Shown here: positions 37,494-50,348 of the stretch, piece by piece
How positions within the stretch are numbered: the stretch's first letter is position 1
Layout: each line of letters opens with the position of its first letter
From: an uncultured Pelagibacteraceae bacterium
GTDB taxonomy: Bacteria; Pseudomonadota; Alphaproteobacteria; Pelagibacterales; Pelagibacteraceae
Direction: 5' to 3'
Length of the DNA: 64,000 bases
Assembly (NCBI GenBank): GCA_902581925.1
Contig: CACHQB010000002.1
Location: 1 to 64,000 of the forward strand
Made by a program: the position numbers and the translations under genes
Notes under the pieces: generated by a model
Told to the model about the DNA's origin: nothing
Database searches by the model: none
The model's input: the letters and a program-made list of their open reading frames with translations, nothing else

Positions 37494-40400
37494 TGAAAAA
37501 AGAATTGACAGATCTATTTAAGGGCAGCGAAATTTCAGAAGCTCAAAATTTTAATAGCATTAAAATTTCACTTGCTAGCCCAGAGAAAATTAAATCTTGG
37601 ACATTTGGTGAAATTAAAAAGCCTGAAACAATTAATTATAGAACGTTTAGACCTGAAAAAGATGGTTTGTTCTGTGCAAGGATTTTTGGACCAATAAAAG
37701 ATTATGAGTGTTTATGCGGTAAGTATAAACGAATGAAATTTAGAGGAATTATATGTGAGAAATGTGGAGTTGAGGTTACAAAATCAAATGTAAGAAGAGA
37801 AAGAATGGGCCACATTAATCTTGCCACACCGGTAGCACATATTTGGTTCTTGAAGTCTCTTCCAAGCAGAATTGCTTTAGCAGTAGACATGAAATTAAAA
37901 GAAATAGAGAGAGTTCTTTATTTTGAAAACTTTATAGTAATAGAACCTGGTTTAACTGGTTTACAAAAAAATCAACTCTTAAATGAGGAAGAATTAGCAA
38001 AATACCAGGATGAGTTTGGTGAAGAAAGTTTTACAGCGGGTATAGGAGCAGAAGCTGTTCTTGAGATGCTGAAAAATTTAGATTTAGAATTAGAAAGAAA
38101 AAATCTTGTTAGCTTTATTAAAGAGACCAAATCAAAAGTTAATGAAGAAAGAGCAATTAAAAGATTAAAATTGATAGAGTCATTTATTGAAACAGGTCAA
38201 AAACCTGAATGGATGATTATGACTGTTGTACCAGTTATACCACCAGAATTAAGACCATTAGTTCCTCTAGATGGTGGAAGATTTGCTACTTCAGATCTTA
38301 ACGATTTATACAGAAGAGTAATTAACAGAAATAACAGATTAAAAAGATTAATGGATCTTAAAGCTCCAGATATCATTGTTAGAAATGAAAAAAGGATGCT
38401 GCAAGAGTCTGTTGATGCTCTTTTTGATAACGGAAGAAGAGGTAGAGTAATTACAGGCACAGGTAAGCGACCACTTAAATCTCTTGCTGAAATGTTAAAA
38501 GGTAAGCAAGGAAGATTTAGACAAAATTTATTAGGTAAACGTGTTGATTATTCTGGAAGATCAGTAATCGTTGTTGGTCCTGATTTAAAACTACATGAGT
38601 GTGGTTTACCGAAAAAAATGGCTCTTGAGTTATTTAAACCATTTTTATATGCAAGATTAAATAAATTAGGCTTAGCTTCAACAATTAAACAAGCTAAAAA
38701 ATTAGTTGAAAAAGAAACTAATGCAGTTTGGGATGCTTTAGAATTAATAGTTAGAGAGCATCCTGTTCTTTTAAATAGAGCGCCAACACTTCATAGGCTT
38801 GGAGTTCAAGCATTTGAGCCAAAATTAATTGAAGGTGATGCAATTGAATTACACCCTTTAACTTGTGCAGCATTTAATGCGGACTTCGATGGTGACCAAA
38901 TGGCAGTCCACGTTCCATTAAGTTTAGAGGCTCAATTAGAAGCAAGAATATTAATGTTATCTACAAATAACATTCTTTCTCCATCAAACGGTAAACCAAT
39001 TATTGTTCCAAGTCAGGATATGATTTTAGGAATTTACTATCTTTCACAAGAGCCAATATCTGATAAACCTGCTGGATACTTTACCAATTCAGATCAAATT
39101 GAATTTGCATTATCATCTGGTCAAATAAATGTCCATAGTACTATCATTTCAAGATACGAGACTGTAGATGAGCAAGGAAATAAGAAAATAGAAAAATACA
39201 CTTCTACAGCTGGAAGATTTTTATTAGCAAATTTATTACCTAAAAATAGTAACATTAAGTTCTCTTTAGTAGATAGATTGTTACCTAAAAAAGTAGTTTC
39301 AGAAATAATTGATGTTGTATTTAGATTTTGTGGTCAAAAAACAACTGTAATTTTCTGTGACAAGCTTAAAGATTTAGGATTTAAACACGCCTTTAAAGCA
39401 GGAATTTCGTTTGGAAAAGACGATCTTGTAATCCCTGCAAATAAAACTCAATTAATTGATGATACTAAAAAATTAATTGCGGATTATGAAACTCAATATG
39501 CGGAAGGTTTAATTACAAGAGGTGAAAAATACAATAAAGTTGTTGATGCTTGGTCTAAGTGTACAGATAAAGTTGCTGGAGAAATGATGAAAGGAATTTC
39601 GGCTACAGAAAAAACTGATGAAGGATTAAAGATTAATTCTGTATTTATGATGGCCGATAGTGGAGCTAGAGGATCTGCTGCTCAAATGAAACAATTAGCT
39701 GGTATGAGAGGTTTGATTGCTAAACCGTCAGGGGAAATTATTGAAAGTCCAATTATTTCAAACTTTAAAGAAGGATTAACTGCTTTAGAGTATTTTAATT
39801 CAACCCACGGAGCTAGAAAAGGATTAGCAGATACAGCACTTAAAACAGCTAGTTCTGGATATTTAACAAGAAGACTATGTGATGTTGCACAAGATTTAAC
39901 AATAACTAAAGTTAATTGCGATGATCCTGGATTTATTGAACTTTCTGAAATTTTAGAGGGTGGTAATGTTGTTGTTAGTTTATCTGAAAGAGCATTAGGA
40001 AGAGTAACAGCGGCTGATGTTAAGAACCCTTTATCGGGTGAAGTAATTATTAAAAAATCTGAAATGATTGATGAGGCAGGCTGTGATAAAATTGATGCTG
40101 CAGGAGTTAAATCAATTAAAGTTTATTCTGTAATGACATGTAGTTCAAAAGAAGGTGTTTGCGCTACTTGCTACGGACGAGATTTATCAAGAGGTAAAAT
40201 GGTTCATGTTGGCGAAGCTATTGGAATGATATCTGCTCAATCAATTGGAGAACCAGGAACACAGCTAACAATGAGAACGTTCCACGTTGGAGGTACAGCT
40301 TCAGTTAAACAAGATTCTCAAATAGTTACCAAAAGTGAAGGAACTTTAAAAATAATCAACTCAAATATTTTAGAGGATTCTAAAAAGAATTTGATTGTTA

Positions 40401-41665
40401 TGGGAAGAAACACTCAACTTTCTATAGAGGATGACAAAGGAGTTCAGATAGCGGTTTATAAAGTTGCTTATGGTTCAAGATTATTTTTTAACAACGGTGA
40501 CAAAGTAAAATCAAATACTAAAATATGTGAATGGGATCCTTACACAACACCAGTTATAGCAGAGAAAAGTGGTACAGCTAGTTATGTAGATTTAATTGAT
40601 GGTGTATCAATTCAAGAAACTACTGACGATGCAACAGGAATTTCTTCCAAATCAGTAATTGATTGGAGAGGTCAATCAAAAAGTACTGATTTGAAACCTA
40701 GAATTACTTTAAGAGATGAAAAAGGAAATGTGATTAAAAAAGCTGATGATAATGAGGCTAGATATTATTTAGTACCGGATTCGATTTTATCAATTAAAGA
40801 TGGTCAAAAAGTTTATGCAGGTGACGTAATTGCAAGATTACCTAAGGAAACTACAAAAACAAAAGATATTACCGGAGGTCTTCCAAGAGTTGCTGAGTTA
40901 TTTGAAGCTAGAAAAGCTAAGGATAGTGCGATCATTGCAGAAAATGATGGTAGTGTTGTTTTTGGTAAAGAGGTAAGAGGCAAACAAAGAGTGTCGATTG
41001 TTCCAGATGATGGGTCTGAGCCTTCAAATTATCTAATTCCAAAAGGCAAACACATTAATTTTAATCCTGGTGAAAAAATTCAAAAAGGAGAGTATCTTTT
41101 AGATGGTCAACCACTGCCACATGATATTTTGAGAATTTTAGGAATTAAAGAATTAACAGAATATTTTGTTAATCAAGTTCAAGAAGTTTATAGATTACAA
41201 GGTGTAATAATAAACGATAAACATATTGAAACTATTTTAAGACAAATGCTTAAAAAAGTTGAAGTTAAAGTATCAGGAGACTCAAGTTATTTACCTGGTG
41301 AGGTGGTTGATAGAATTAAGTTTGATAATACTAATGAAAAATTGGTTGCGGAAGGTAAAGCACCAGCCGTTGGTGAAAGAGTTCTAATGGGTATTACTAA
41401 AGCTTCACTTCAAACTGAATCATTTATTTCAGCAGCTTCTTTCCAAGAAACAACAAGAGTATTAACCGATGCTGCAATTAAAGGGAAAGTTGATCCATTA
41501 AATGGCTTAAAAGAGAACGTAATTGTTGGAAGATTAGTTCCTGCAGGTACTGGTAATATTAAAAATAGATGGAACAATAAAGCTCTAGAAGATGATAATA
41601 GTTTCTTAGCAGAGCAGGATAAAATAGAAGCCGCAGAACCTGAAGAAACACAAGCAAATCAGTAA
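37493..41665 (+). CDS. rpoC: RNA polymerase beta' subunit
   Basis: 1390 aa; [25 protein letters not shown] zinc motif, [22 protein letters not shown]. Confidence 0.99.
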   Translation: MKKELTDLFKGSEISEAQNFNSIKISLASPEKIKSWTFGEIKKPETINYRTFRPEKDGLFCARIFGPIKDYECLCGKYKRMKFRGIICEKCGVEVTKSNVRRERMGHINLATPVAHIWFLKSLPSRIALAVDMKLKEIERVLYFENFIVIEPGLTGLQKNQLLNEEELAKYQDEFGEESFTAGIGAEAVLEMLKNLDLELERKNLVSFIKETKSKVNEERAIKRLKLIESFIETGQKPEWMIMTVVPVIPPELRPLVPLDGGRFATSDLNDLYRRVINRNNRLKRLMDLKAPDIIVRNEKRMLQESVDALFDNGRRGRVITGTGKRPLKSLAEMLKGKQGRFRQNLLGKRVDYSGRSVIVVGPDLKLHECGLPKKMALELFKPFLYARLNKLGLASTIKQAKKLVEKETNAVWDALELIVREHPVLLNRAPTLHRLGVQAFEPKLIEGDAIELHPLTCAAFNADFDGDQMAVHVPLSLEAQLEARILMLSTNNILSPSNGKPIIVPSQDMILGIYYLSQEPISDKPAGYFTNSDQIEFALSSGQINVHSTIISRYETVDEQGNKKIEKYTSTAGRFLLANLLPKNSNIKFSLVDRLLPKKVVSEIIDVVFRFCGQKTTVIFCDKLKDLGFKHAFKAGISFGKDDLVIPANKTQLIDDTKKLIADYETQYAEGLITRGEKYNKVVDAWSKCTDKVAGEMMKGISATEKTDEGLKINSVFMMADSGARGSAAQMKQLAGMRGLIAKPSGEIIESPIISNFKEGLTALEYFNSTHGARKGLADTALKTASSGYLTRRLCDVAQDLTITKVNCDDPGFIELSEILEGGNVVVSLSERALGRVTAADVKNPLSGEVIIKKSEMIDEAGCDKIDAAGVKSIKVYSVMTCSSKEGVCATCYGRDLSRGKMVHVGEAIGMISAQSIGEPGTQLTMRTFHVGGTASVKQDSQIVTKSEGTLKIINSNILEDSKKNLIVMGRNTQLSIEDDKGVQIAVYKVAYGSRLFFNNGDKVKSNTKICEWDPYTTPVIAEKSGTASYVDLIDGVSIQETTDDATGISSKSVIDWRGQSKSTDLKPRITLRDEKGNVIKKADDNEARYYLVPDSILSIKDGQKVYAGDVIARLPKETTKTKDITGGLPRVAELFEARKAKDSAIIAENDGSVVFGKEVRGKQRVSIVPDDGSEPSNYLIPKGKHINFNPGEKIQKGEYLLDGQPLPHDILRILGIKELTEYFVNQVQEVYRLQGVIINDKHIETILRQMLKKVEVKVSGDSSYLPGEVVDRIKFDNTNEKLVAEGKAPAVGERVLMGITKASLQTESFISAASFQETTRVLTDAAIKGKVDPLNGLKENVIVGRLVPAGTGNIKNRWNNKALEDDNSFLAEQDKIEAAEPEETQANQ

Positions 41666-41694
41666 AAAAATCGTCTAAAAATCGCAGTTTTAGT

Positions 41695-41722
41695 TTGACA
41701 AAGGCCTATTAATAAGTAATTT
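41695..41722 (+). promoter_or_regulatory. Putative promoter for rpsL-rpsG-fusA and downstream genes
   Basis: TTGACA (41695-41700), 16-bp spacer, TAATTT (41717-41722). Confidence 0.45.
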
Positions 41723-41744
41723 GGCGATGTTTTTGGTTGGAATG

Positions 41745-41797
41745 TAGTACCTCTAACGGTACTAAACGCTGCCATAAAATAACCTGTCAGTTATTTT
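41745..41797 (+). promoter_or_regulatory. Candidate structured rpsL leader: two perfect hairpins in the 5' UTR
   Basis: TAGTACC-tctaac-GGTACTA (41745-41764) and AAAATAAC-ctgtca-GTTATTTT (41776-41797), 35 nt upstream of the rpsL ATG. Confidence 0.55.
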
Positions 41798-41832
41798 CAC
41801 CTAAAAATAAATTAATTAATTTTAAAATATTT

Positions 41833-42204
41833 ATGCCAACTATAAATCAGTTGTTAAGAAAAAAAAGAGTTAAACCAGCAGCAAGAAATAAAGTTCCTGC
41901 TTTACAAAAACAACCTTTAAAGAGAGGTGTTTGTGTTAAAGTTTATACAACAACTCCTAAGAAACCAAACTCAGCACTAAGAAAAGTTGCTAGAGTTAGA
42001 TTATCAAATGGATTTGAAGTTACAGCATACATTCCTGGCGAAGGCCACAATCTTCAAGAACACTCTGTAGTACTGATTAGAGGTGGTAGGGTAAAAGATT
42101 TGCCAGGTGTTCGTTATCATATTTTAAGAGGTAATCTTGATACACAAGGTGTTGCGAATAGAAAACAAAGAAGATCTTTATACGGAACAAAAAAAGGTAA
42201 ATAA
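41833..42204 (+). CDS. rpsL: 30S ribosomal protein S12
   Basis: [15 protein letters not shown]..., [18 protein letters not shown]; true start at 41833, the track ORF is over-extended upstream. Confidence 0.98.
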   Translation: MPTINQLLRKKRVKPAARNKVPALQKQPLKRGVCVKVYTTTPKKPNSALRKVARVRLSNGFEVTAYIPGEGHNLQEHSVVLIRGGRVKDLPGVRYHILRGNLDTQGVANRKQRRSLYGTKKGK

Positions 42205-42674
42205 TGTCTAGAAAAAAAACACAACCAAAAAAAAATATAGTTCCAGATCCAAAATTTAATTCAACTATAATTCCAAAATTAATAAACAATATTATGTATG
42301 ATGGTAAAAGAGGTATCGCTGCAAAAATTGTTTATGACGCAATTGATAAAATTAAAACAAAAACTAAAGACGAACCAATAAATATTTTTAATGAGGCAAT
42401 TAACAACATCAAACCTACTGTAGAAGTTAGATCTAGAAGAGTTGGTGGTGCAACTTATCAAGTTCCTGTTGAAGTAAAAAGTAAAAGAGCACAAGCATTA
42501 GCAATCAGATGGCTGGTTGAATCAGCAAGAAAAAGAAAAGATAAACACATGGCAGATAAAATTTTTAATGAGCTTTACGATGCTTATGAAAAAAAAGGTG
42601 CTGCAGTTAAAAAAAGAGAAGATGTACATAAAATGGCAGAGTCTAATAAAGCATTTGCCCATTTTAGATGGTAA
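42204..42674 (+). CDS. rpsG: 30S ribosomal protein S7
   Basis: EVRSRRVGGATYQVPVEVKSKRAQALAIRWLVESARKR. Confidence 0.99.
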   Translation: MSRKKTQPKKNIVPDPKFNSTIIPKLINNIMYDGKRGIAAKIVYDAIDKIKTKTKDEPINIFNEAINNIKPTVEVRSRRVGGATYQVPVEVKSKRAQALAIRWLVESARKRKDKHMADKIFNELYDAYEKKGAAVKKREDVHKMAESNKAFAHFRW

Positions 42675-42680
42675 TTAATT

Positions 42681-44759
42681 ATGGCTAGAACTCATACATT
42701 AGATAAATATAGAAATATTGGGATCATGGCCCATATAGATGCTGGTAAAACAACCACTACTGAAAGAGTTCTTTACTATACAGGTAAGAGTCACAAAATT
42801 GGTGAAGTACACGATGGTGCAGCAACAATGGATTGGATGGAGCAAGAACAAGAAAGAGGAATTACAATTACATCTGCTGCTACTACTTGTTTTTGGAATG
42901 ATCATAGAATTAATATTATAGACACGCCTGGTCACGTAGATTTTACTATTGAAGTAGAAAGGTCTTTGAAAGTTTTGGATGGTGCTGTTGCTGTTTTTGA
43001 TGGTGTTGCAGGTGTAGAACCTCAATCTGAAACTGTATGGAGACAAGCGGATAAGTATAAAGTGCCAAGAATTTGTTTTGTTAACAAATTAGATAGAACC
43101 GGCGCTGATTTCTTTAGATGTGTAGATATGATTAGAGATAGGTTAGGCGCAAAACCTTTAGTAGTGCAAGTACCTATAGGCGTTGAAGCTTCCTTATCTG
43201 GTGTAGTTGATCTTGTTAAAATGAAAGCTCAAGTTTGGAAAAATGAGGCATTAGGAGCTGAGTGGGAATATAAAGAAATTCCAGAAGACCTAAAGGAAAT
43301 TTCAGAAAAATATAGAACAGAATTAGTTGAAACAGCTGTCGAACAAGACGAAAAGCTAATGGAGGCCTATCTAAATGGTGACGAAATTAAAGAAGAAGAT
43401 TTAGTTAAATGTATAAGAAAAGGAACACTTAATTTTAGTTTTGTTCCAGTTTTAACTGGTTCAGCATTCAAAAACAAAGGCGTTCAACCCTTACTTGATG
43501 CTGTTGTAAATTATTTACCAAGTCCAGTAGATATTGGTTCTATTAAAGGTACTAAATTAGGTAGTGAAGATGAAATGGAAATGAAATTTGAAGACAGTGT
43601 TCCATTTTCTGCTTTAGCTTTTAAAGTAGCAAATGACCCATTTGTTGGCTCATTAACTTTTATTAGAATTTACTCAGGTACAATCAAAACTGGTACCGCT
43701 GTCTTCAATTCCTCTAAAGAGAAAGAGGAAAGAGTTGGAAGAATGCTTTTAATGCATGCAAATTCTCGTGAGGATATTAAAGAGGCTAATGCAGGCGACA
43801 TAGTAGCTTTAGCAGGATTAAAAAATACTATTACAGGACACACTCTATGTGACAAAGAAAATTCAGTTCTACTTGAACCAATGGAATTCCCTGATCCAGT
43901 AATTGAAATTGCAGTAGAACCAAAAACAAAAGCAGACCAAGAAAAAATGGGTGAAGCGTTAGGTAGGTTAGCTAAGGAAGATCCTTCTTTTAGAGTAACA
44001 TCAGACGAAGAGTCGGGACAGACAATTATTAAAGGTATGGGTGAATTACACTTGGATATTATTGTTGATAGAATGAAAAGAGAATTTAAAGTAGAGGCAA
44101 ATGTTGGAGCTCCACAAGTTGCTTATAGAGAAACCATAGAATCTGCTTCAGAGGTTGAATATACTCACAAAAAACAAAGCGGTGGTGCTGGTCAATTTGC
44201 GAAAGTTAAACTTTTAGTAGAACCTCAAGAACCAGGTAAAGGTCGAGATGTTGAGAGCAAAATTAAAGGTGGTGCAATTCCAAAAGAATTTATTCCTGGT
44301 GTTGAGAAAGGCATAGAAACAGTCTCAGATACTGGAATTTTAGCTGGTTTTCCAATGATTGATTATAAAGTAACGATCTTAGATGGTTTACATCACGATG
44401 TTGACTCAAGTGTCTTAGCGTTTGAATTAGCAAGTAGAGCTTGCTTTAAAGAGGCATGTACAAAAGGTGGCCTAAAATTATTAGAACCAGTAATGAGAGT
44501 TGAAGTAGTAACTCCTGAAGATTATATGGGTGATGTTATAGGTGATTTAAACAGTAGGAGAGGTCAAATCAGCACTCAAGAGCAAAGAGGTAATGCAACT
44601 GTAATTACAGCAATGGTTCCTTTAGCTAATATGTTTGGCTATATAAATAATTTAAGATCAATGTCTCAAGGTAGAGCACAATATTCAATGTTTTTTGATC
44701 ATTATTCAAAAGTTCCACAAAATGTTCAAGATGAAGTAACTAAGAAGATTGCAGGTTAA
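42681..44759 (+). CDS. fusA: Elongation factor G
   Basis: [24 protein letters not shown], full-length EF-G. Confidence 0.99.
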   Translation: MARTHTLDKYRNIGIMAHIDAGKTTTTERVLYYTGKSHKIGEVHDGAATMDWMEQEQERGITITSAATTCFWNDHRINIIDTPGHVDFTIEVERSLKVLDGAVAVFDGVAGVEPQSETVWRQADKYKVPRICFVNKLDRTGADFFRCVDMIRDRLGAKPLVVQVPIGVEASLSGVVDLVKMKAQVWKNEALGAEWEYKEIPEDLKEISEKYRTELVETAVEQDEKLMEAYLNGDEIKEEDLVKCIRKGTLNFSFVPVLTGSAFKNKGVQPLLDAVVNYLPSPVDIGSIKGTKLGSEDEMEMKFEDSVPFSALAFKVANDPFVGSLTFIRIYSGTIKTGTAVFNSSKEKEERVGRMLLMHANSREDIKEANAGDIVALAGLKNTITGHTLCDKENSVLLEPMEFPDPVIEIAVEPKTKADQEKMGEALGRLAKEDPSFRVTSDEESGQTIIKGMGELHLDIIVDRMKREFKVEANVGAPQVAYRETIESASEVEYTHKKQSGGAGQFAKVKLLVEPQEPGKGRDVESKIKGGAIPKEFIPGVEKGIETVSDTGILAGFPMIDYKVTILDGLHHDVDSSVLAFELASRACFKEACTKGGLKLLEPVMRVEVVTPEDYMGDVIGDLNSRRGQISTQEQRGNATVITAMVPLANMFGYINNLRSMSQGRAQYSMFFDHYSKVPQNVQDEVTKKIAG

Positions 44760-44761
44760 TC

Positions 44762-45070
44762 ATGGAAAAACAGAACATTAGAATTAAATTAAGAGCATAT
44801 GACAATAAAGTTCTAGATGCTTCAACCGAAGAGATTGTTAATACAGTAAAAAGAACTGGAGCTACAATCAAAGGACCTATTCCATTACCTACAAGGATTG
44901 AAAGATACACTGTATTAAGATCACCCCACATAGATAAGAAAAGTAGAGAACAATTTGAATCAAGAACACATAAAAGATTAATCGACATTATTGAACCAAC
45001 ACCGCAAACGGTAGAAGCATTGATGAAACTTGATTTAGCTTCTGGTGTAGATGTGGAGATAAAAATTTAA
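44762..45070 (+). CDS. rpsJ: 30S ribosomal protein S10
   Basis: [50 protein letters not shown]. Confidence 0.99.
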   Translation: MEKQNIRIKLRAYDNKVLDASTEEIVNTVKRTGATIKGPIPLPTRIERYTVLRSPHIDKKSREQFESRTHKRLIDIIEPTPQTVEALMKLDLASGVDVEIKI

Positions 45071-45072
45071 TT

Positions 45073-45783
45073 ATGAGTGAGATAGCTTTATTAGGAAAGA
45101 AAATAGGTATGACGAGAGAGTTCTATAAATCTGGTCAATTAGTTCCTGTGACTGTACTTAAGGTAGAAAAAGCTAGAGTTATTCAGGTTATTGAGGAAGA
45201 AAAAAGAGGATACAAAGCTGTTCAGCTTGGATATGGAAAAATTAAAAATTCAAAATTAACAAAAGCTATGAAAGGTGTTTTTGCTAAAAAAAATACTGAA
45301 GCTAAAAAAAAATTAAAAGAATTTAGAGTAAATGATACATCTGTTTACAAAGAGGGAAACGAGTTTGGTTTGGAAATATTCAAAGATATTAAATTTGTAG
45401 ACACAAGATCAAAAACAATTGGTAAAGGTTTTGCAGGTGCTATGAAAAGACATAATTTTGGTGGTTTGAGAGCCAGTCATGGTGTTTCGATATCACACAG
45501 AGCACATGGTTCAACCGGGCATAGCCAAGACCCAGGAAAAGTTTTTAAAGGAAAAAAAATGGCTGGTCATATGGGTGACAAGTTAAGAACAATGCAAAAT
45601 ATTGAAATAATAAAAACAGATTTAGAAAATGAACTTCTTTATTTAAAAGGATCAATACCTGGCTCAAAGAATTCAGAAGTAATGGTTAAAAAATCAGTAA
45701 AAAATATAAATAAAATGACAATTGGTGAAAAACAAGCGGCAGCAGAAGAAGCTAAAAAAACACCTGAGAAAAAGAAAAAATAA
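45073..45783 (+). CDS. rplC: 50S ribosomal protein L3
   Basis: LLGKKIGMTREF, KGFAGAMKRHNFGG, SHGVSISHRAHGSTG. Confidence 0.99.
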   Translation: MSEIALLGKKIGMTREFYKSGQLVPVTVLKVEKARVIQVIEEEKRGYKAVQLGYGKIKNSKLTKAMKGVFAKKNTEAKKKLKEFRVNDTSVYKEGNEFGLEIFKDIKFVDTRSKTIGKGFAGAMKRHNFGGLRASHGVSISHRAHGSTGHSQDPGKVFKGKKMAGHMGDKLRTMQNIEIIKTDLENELLYLKGSIPGSKNSEVMVKKSVKNINKMTIGEKQAAAEEAKKTPEKKKK

Positions 45784-46406
45784 TGAAATTAGATAAAATT
45801 AGCATTGACGGAAAAAAAGATAGCATTGAAGTTTTAGACAAAATTTTTTCAGCTAAAATTAACCCCAAGTTAGTTAGTGCTGTTCTTTATAAAACAAATG
45901 CTAATTACAAAGGAAGACATGCTAAAACTAAACAGCAAAATGAAGTAAAAGGACCAACTTCAAAAATATATGCACAAAAAGGAACTGGTGGTGCAAGACA
46001 TGCAAGTAGAAAAGCTCCTATATTTGTAGGTGGTGGTATTGCTCATGGACCAAAAGGTGAATTGGCTTATAAAAAAAGAAAATTAAACAAAACTGAGAAA
46101 AAACAAAGCGTAGCATCATTAATTACAGAAAAAAATAATAATAAAAATTTATTAATCCTAAATGATTTTAATTCTGAAATTAAAAAAACAAAAGAGATGA
46201 ACTCAATTATTAATAAACTTGAAATTAATAATTCACTAATAATTTTAGATAAAAATTCTAAAGAAAAAATTGAAAAATCAGCAAGAAATATTCCAAATGT
46301 TAAAGTTACAGATGTAAATCATTTCAGTGCTTACGATATTATCAAATTTAAAAAAATAGTTTTCACAGAAAGTTCTGTAAAAGAACTAGAAAAGAGATAT
46401 TCATAA
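45783..46406 (+). CDS. rplD: 50S ribosomal protein L4
   Basis: GRHAKTKQQNEVKGPTSKIYAQKGTGGARHASRKAPIFVGGG. Confidence 0.98.
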   Translation: MKLDKISIDGKKDSIEVLDKIFSAKINPKLVSAVLYKTNANYKGRHAKTKQQNEVKGPTSKIYAQKGTGGARHASRKAPIFVGGGIAHGPKGELAYKKRKLNKTEKKQSVASLITEKNNNKNLLILNDFNSEIKKTKEMNSIINKLEINNSLIILDKNSKEKIEKSARNIPNVKVTDVNHFSAYDIIKFKKIVFTESSVKELEKRYS

Positions 46407-46407
46407 A

Positions 46408-46701
46408 ATGGAAAAAATTCATTTATACGACAAAATTCTTTCACCAGTGGTTACAGAGAAATCAACTAACCTATCTGAACTGAATAAAATTGTTTTTAAA
46501 GTTCCAAATGGTGCAAATAAGAAAAATTTAAAAAAAAATATTGAAAAAATATTCAAAGTTAATGTGACTAAAATAAATATTATAAATAAACAAAACAGAA
46601 CAAAAGTCACAAGAGGAAGAAAAGTAAAAGTATCAGGATATAAAAAAGCAATAATTACATTAAAAAAAGGTCAAAGTATTGATCTAACAACAGGAATTTA
46701 A
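46408..46701 (+). CDS. rplW: 50S ribosomal protein L23
   Basis: LSPVVTEKSTNLSELNKIVFKV; position in S10 operon. Confidence 0.98.
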   Translation: MEKIHLYDKILSPVVTEKSTNLSELNKIVFKVPNGANKKNLKKNIEKIFKVNVTKINIINKQNRTKVTRGRKVKVSGYKKAIITLKKGQSIDLTTGI

Positions 46702-46704
46702 TAG

Positions 46705-47544
46705 ATGGCATTAAAGACTTTCAAACCATATACAAAATCTACAAGAGGTACGATTTTAGTCGATAGAACTGGCTTATGGAAAGGTAAACCTTTTAAAGCG
46801 CTAGTCTCTCCAAAAAATGCCATGAAAGGTAGAAATAACAACGGTCATATTACCTCTGTAAATAGAGCTGGTGGGCATAAAAAAATGTACAGACATGTTG
46901 ATTTTTATAGAAAAAAATTCGATATGGAAGCTACTGTTGAAAGAATAGAGTATGATCCAAATAGATCATGCTACATTATGTTAGTTAAATTTGAGGATGG
47001 TATCCACTCATATTTCTTAGCACCACAAAAAATTAAAGTTGGAGACAAGGTTGAAAGTGGTTCTAAAAAAGAAATTAAAATAGGTAATTGTATGCCATTG
47101 CAAGATATACCAGTAGGTATAAATATACATAATGTTGAAATACAGCCTGGTGGTGGTGGAAAAATTGCTAGAGCAGCTGGTTCATCAGTTACTATAAGTG
47201 GTCTAGATGGCAACTATAGTTTAATTAAATTAGCTTCAGGCGAAGTTAGAAAAATAGATTCAAGAGCTTTAGCTACAATTGGAATTTTAAGTAATCCAGA
47301 TCAAAAAAATATTAAAATTGGAAAAGCTGGTAGATCGAGATGGTTGGGAAGAAGACCTCATACAAGAGGTGTTGTTAAAAACCCAGTTGATCACCCACAT
47401 GGAGGTGGTGAAGGTAAATCTGCTGGAGGAAGACATCCAGTATCACCTACAGGACAATCTGCTAAAGGTTTAAAAACTCGAGATAATAAGAGAACAGATA
47501 AATTTATAGTTAAGAGAAGAAATAAGAGGAAGGATACTAAGTAA
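46705..47544 (+). CDS. rplB: 50S ribosomal protein L2
   Basis: [44 protein letters not shown]. Confidence 0.99.
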   Translation: MALKTFKPYTKSTRGTILVDRTGLWKGKPFKALVSPKNAMKGRNNNGHITSVNRAGGHKKMYRHVDFYRKKFDMEATVERIEYDPNRSCYIMLVKFEDGIHSYFLAPQKIKVGDKVESGSKKEIKIGNCMPLQDIPVGINIHNVEIQPGGGGKIARAAGSSVTISGLDGNYSLIKLASGEVRKIDSRALATIGILSNPDQKNIKIGKAGRSRWLGRRPHTRGVVKNPVDHPHGGGEGKSAGGRHPVSPTGQSAKGLKTRDNKRTDKFIVKRRNKRKDTK

Positions 47545-47840
47545 TGGCTAGAGCAGTTTGGAAAGGACCGTTTGTAGAAGAAAGCTTGATGAAGAAAGTT
47601 GACAAGTACAAAGACGATCCAAAGAAAATTCCTATTAAAACTTGGTCAAGAAAATCTACAATTTTACCTGATTTTGTAGGGGTTAGTTTCCAAATTTATA
47701 ATGGCAAAAAATTTATACCAATAACTGTTTCAGAAGATATGGTTGGACACAAATTAGGTGAGTTTGCACCAACAAGAACGTTCTTTGGTCATACACCAGC
47801 TGATAAAAAAGCTAAACCAGCAACAGCAGATAAGAAATAA
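47544..47840 (+). CDS. rpsS: 30S ribosomal protein S19
   Basis: [46 protein letters not shown]. Confidence 0.99.
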   Translation: MARAVWKGPFVEESLMKKVDKYKDDPKKIPIKTWSRKSTILPDFVGVSFQIYNGKKFIPITVSEDMVGHKLGEFAPTRTFFGHTPADKKAKPATADKK

Positions 47841-47842
47841 TT

Positions 47843-48241
47843 ATGGGCAAGAAAAAGAAAATAGACAAATTTAAGGAAAAAACAGTGAAGTCTGTTAACA
47901 ACGGCATTAGATCAAGTGTTAGAAAGTTAAATCCTATACTTAAAAGTATCGTTGGTAAAAAAGTTGATGTTGCTATTAGAGATTTACAATTTTCTGAAAA
48001 GAGAATTACTAGAGATGTTAGAAAAACAATAAGCTCTGCAGTTGCTAATGCAGAAAATAACTTTCAATATGATATTGATAAATTGATTGTTAAAGAAGCT
48101 TTTTGTGGAAAAAAAATAATTATGAAAAGATTTAGACCTAGAGCAAAAGGAAGAGCAGCACCAATATTAAAACCTTGGTCAACTGTTACAATAATTTTAT
48201 CAGAAGCAAAACAAATGGAGAAACATGGGACAAAAAGTTAA
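47843..48241 (+). CDS. rplV: 50S ribosomal protein L22
   Basis: [49 protein letters not shown]. Confidence 0.98.
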   Translation: MGKKKKIDKFKEKTVKSVNNGIRSSVRKLNPILKSIVGKKVDVAIRDLQFSEKRITRDVRKTISSAVANAENNFQYDIDKLIVKEAFCGKKIIMKRFRPRAKGRAAPILKPWSTVTIILSEAKQMEKHGTKS

Positions 48242-48905
48242 TCCGGTAGGTTTTAGATTAGGTGTCAACAGAGGATGGGACTCTGTATGGTATGCTAAGA
48301 AAAAAGATTTTGGAAATTATTTAATCGAAGATTTTAAAATCAGAGAATATATTAAAAAAAACGTAATTAACTCTGGTGTATCTAAGGTAATGATCGAAAG
48401 AACATCTAACAAATGTTATGTTACTATTTACACTTCTAGACCAGGATTTGTGATTGGAAAAAAAGGAAGTGATATAGACAAAATTAAAAATAATCTTTCA
48501 AAATTCACAACAAATGAAGTTAATCTAAATATTAAAGAGGTTAAAAAACCTGAAACTAATGCTTATTTAGTAGCTGAAAACATAGCTCAGCAGCTTGTTA
48601 AAAGAATTTCTTATAGAAGAGCCATGAAAAGAGCAATGCAATCATGTATTAGACTTGGAGCAAAAGGAATTAAAGTTTCTGTGAGTGGAAGACTTGGTGG
48701 AAATGAAATAGCTAGAACGGAGTGGTTAAGAGATGGAAGTATTCCATCACATACTTTAAGAGCTGATATAGATTATGCAGAGGCAGAGGCTCTTACAACT
48801 TATGGAATTATTGGTATTAAAGTTTGGATTTATAAAGGTGAAGTTTTTGCTAGAGAATTTAGCCAAGAGACAAACAAGGTAACACCAAAGGAAGGTAAAC
48901 AATAA
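48225..48905 (+). CDS. rpsC: 30S ribosomal protein S3
   Basis: [15 protein letters not shown] domain [13 protein letters not shown]; 17-nt overlap with rplV. Confidence 0.99.
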   Translation: MGQKVNPVGFRLGVNRGWDSVWYAKKKDFGNYLIEDFKIREYIKKNVINSGVSKVMIERTSNKCYVTIYTSRPGFVIGKKGSDIDKIKNNLSKFTTNEVNLNIKEVKKPETNAYLVAENIAQQLVKRISYRRAMKRAMQSCIRLGAKGIKVSVSGRLGGNEIARTEWLRDGSIPSHTLRADIDYAEAEALTTYGIIGIKVWIYKGEVFAREFSQETNKVTPKEGKQ

Positions 48906-49315
48906 TGCTTCAACCAGTAAGAACAAAGTGGAGAAAAGCTCATAAAGGCAGAATTCATGGTAATGCTACTAGAGCAAGTACAATTAATTATGGTGCTTAC
49001 GCATTAAAAGCTTTGCAGCCAGAAAGAGTTACTGGAAAGCAAATAGAGGCTGCAAGAGTTGCATTAACAAGACACATGAAAAGGCAAGGGAGAGTTTGGA
49101 CAAGAATATTTCCAAATATACCAGTTTCTAAAAAACCGATTGAGGTCAGAATGGGTAAAGGAAAAGGATCGCCTGAATATTTTGCATGCAGAGTAAAACC
49201 AGGAAGAATATTGTTTGAAGTTGATGGTGTTTCTGAACAAATTGCTAAAGAGGCTTTATATAAAGCATCAGCTAAATTACCGATTAAAACTAAAACTATT
49301 AAGAGATTTGCATAA
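48905..49315 (+). CDS. rplP: 50S ribosomal protein L16
   Basis: [47 protein letters not shown]. Confidence 0.99.
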   Translation: MLQPVRTKWRKAHKGRIHGNATRASTINYGAYALKALQPERVTGKQIEAARVALTRHMKRQGRVWTRIFPNIPVSKKPIEVRMGKGKGSPEYFACRVKPGRILFEVDGVSEQIAKEALYKASAKLPIKTKTIKRFA

Positions 49316-49506
49316 TGAAAAAACAAGAAATTAAAAAATTATCAAAGGACGAAATTGTGAAGAATATAGATAAGCATAAAAAAGATCTTTTTAATTTCAG
49401 ATTTCAAAAAATGAATTCACAAGTAACAAACCCAGCTAAAATTGGTGAGACTAGAAAAACAATTGCAAGATTAAAAACAATTTTAAAAGGAAAAGAAAAT
49501 GCCTAA
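49315..49506 (+). CDS. rpmC: 50S ribosomal protein L29
   Basis: [31 protein letters not shown]. Confidence 0.97.
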   Translation: MKKQEIKKLSKDEIVKNIDKHKKDLFNFRFQKMNSQVTNPAKIGETRKTIARLKTILKGKENA

Positions 49507-49735
49507 AAAAATACTCACAGGTGTAGTTATAAGCGACAAACCAAATAAAACAGTCACAGTTATGGTAGAACGTAAATACTCACACCCAGTTCTAAAAAAA
49601 GTAATTAAAGTTAGAAAAAACTATAACGCTCACGATGAAAATAATAAGTATAAAACTGGTGATAAAGTTTCAATTATAGAGAGTAAACCATTTTCTAAAA
49701 ATAAAAAGTTTCAAGTTATGGAGAGTAATAAGTAA
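49499..49735 (+). CDS. rpsQ: 30S ribosomal protein S17
   Basis: [42 protein letters not shown]. Confidence 0.98.
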   Translation: MPKKILTGVVISDKPNKTVTVMVERKYSHPVLKKVIKVRKNYNAHDENNKYKTGDKVSIIESKPFSKNKKFQVMESNK

Positions 49736-50103
49736 TGATTGGTGTTCAAACAGAATTGCAAGTAGCTGACAATACAGGTGCAAAAAGAATTGAGTGTATT
49801 AAAGTTCTAGGTGGATCAAAAAGACGATACGCTAGCATTGGTGATACTATTGTAATTGCGGTTAAAGAAGCGATGCCTAAAGGAAAAGTTAAAAAAGGTT
49901 CTGTTCACAAAGCAGTAGTTGTTAGAGTTAAAAAGGGAATTCACAGAAATGATGGTTCTAAAGTAAGATTCGATAACAATGCAGCTGTGTTAGTTGATGA
50001 TAAAGGAGAACCAGTAGGAACAAGGATTTTTGGTCCAGTTACACGAGAATTAAGAAGTAGAGGTCAAATGAAAATCATTTCTTTGGCGCCGGAGGTTTTA
50101 TAA
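49735..50103 (+). CDS. rplN: 50S ribosomal protein L14
   Basis: [37 protein letters not shown]. Confidence 0.99.
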   Translation: MIGVQTELQVADNTGAKRIECIKVLGGSKRRYASIGDTIVIAVKEAMPKGKVKKGSVHKAVVVRVKKGIHRNDGSKVRFDNNAAVLVDDKGEPVGTRIFGPVTRELRSRGQMKIISLAPEVL

Positions 50104-50348
50104 TGATTAAAAAAGGTTTGAAAGTAAGAGTTCTAACTGGAAGAGATAAAAAAAAAGAAGGTGAAGTTATTGAAATTGATAGAGCTAATAACAGAGCAAA
50201 AGTTAAAGAAATAAACATGGTAAAAAAACACGTTAAAACAACAAAAGAAAAAAAAGGTGGAATTTTTCCTAAGGAAAGTTTTATACATATTTCTAATTTA
50301 AAACTAATTGATGAAAAAGCAGTTAAAAAAAAAGAGGCTAAAAAATAA
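50103..50348 (+). CDS. rplX: 50S ribosomal protein L24
   Basis: [27 protein letters not shown]. Confidence 0.97.
   Translation: MIKKGLKVRVLTGRDKKKEGEVIEIDRANNRAKVKEINMVKKHVKTTKEKKGGIFPKESFIHISNLKLIDEKAVKKKEAKK

Noticed and set aside
41737-41832. N-terminal extension of rpsL ([14 protein letters not shown]...)
   Set aside because: S12 begins MPTINQLLR at 41833; the upstream part coincides with the hairpin leader.
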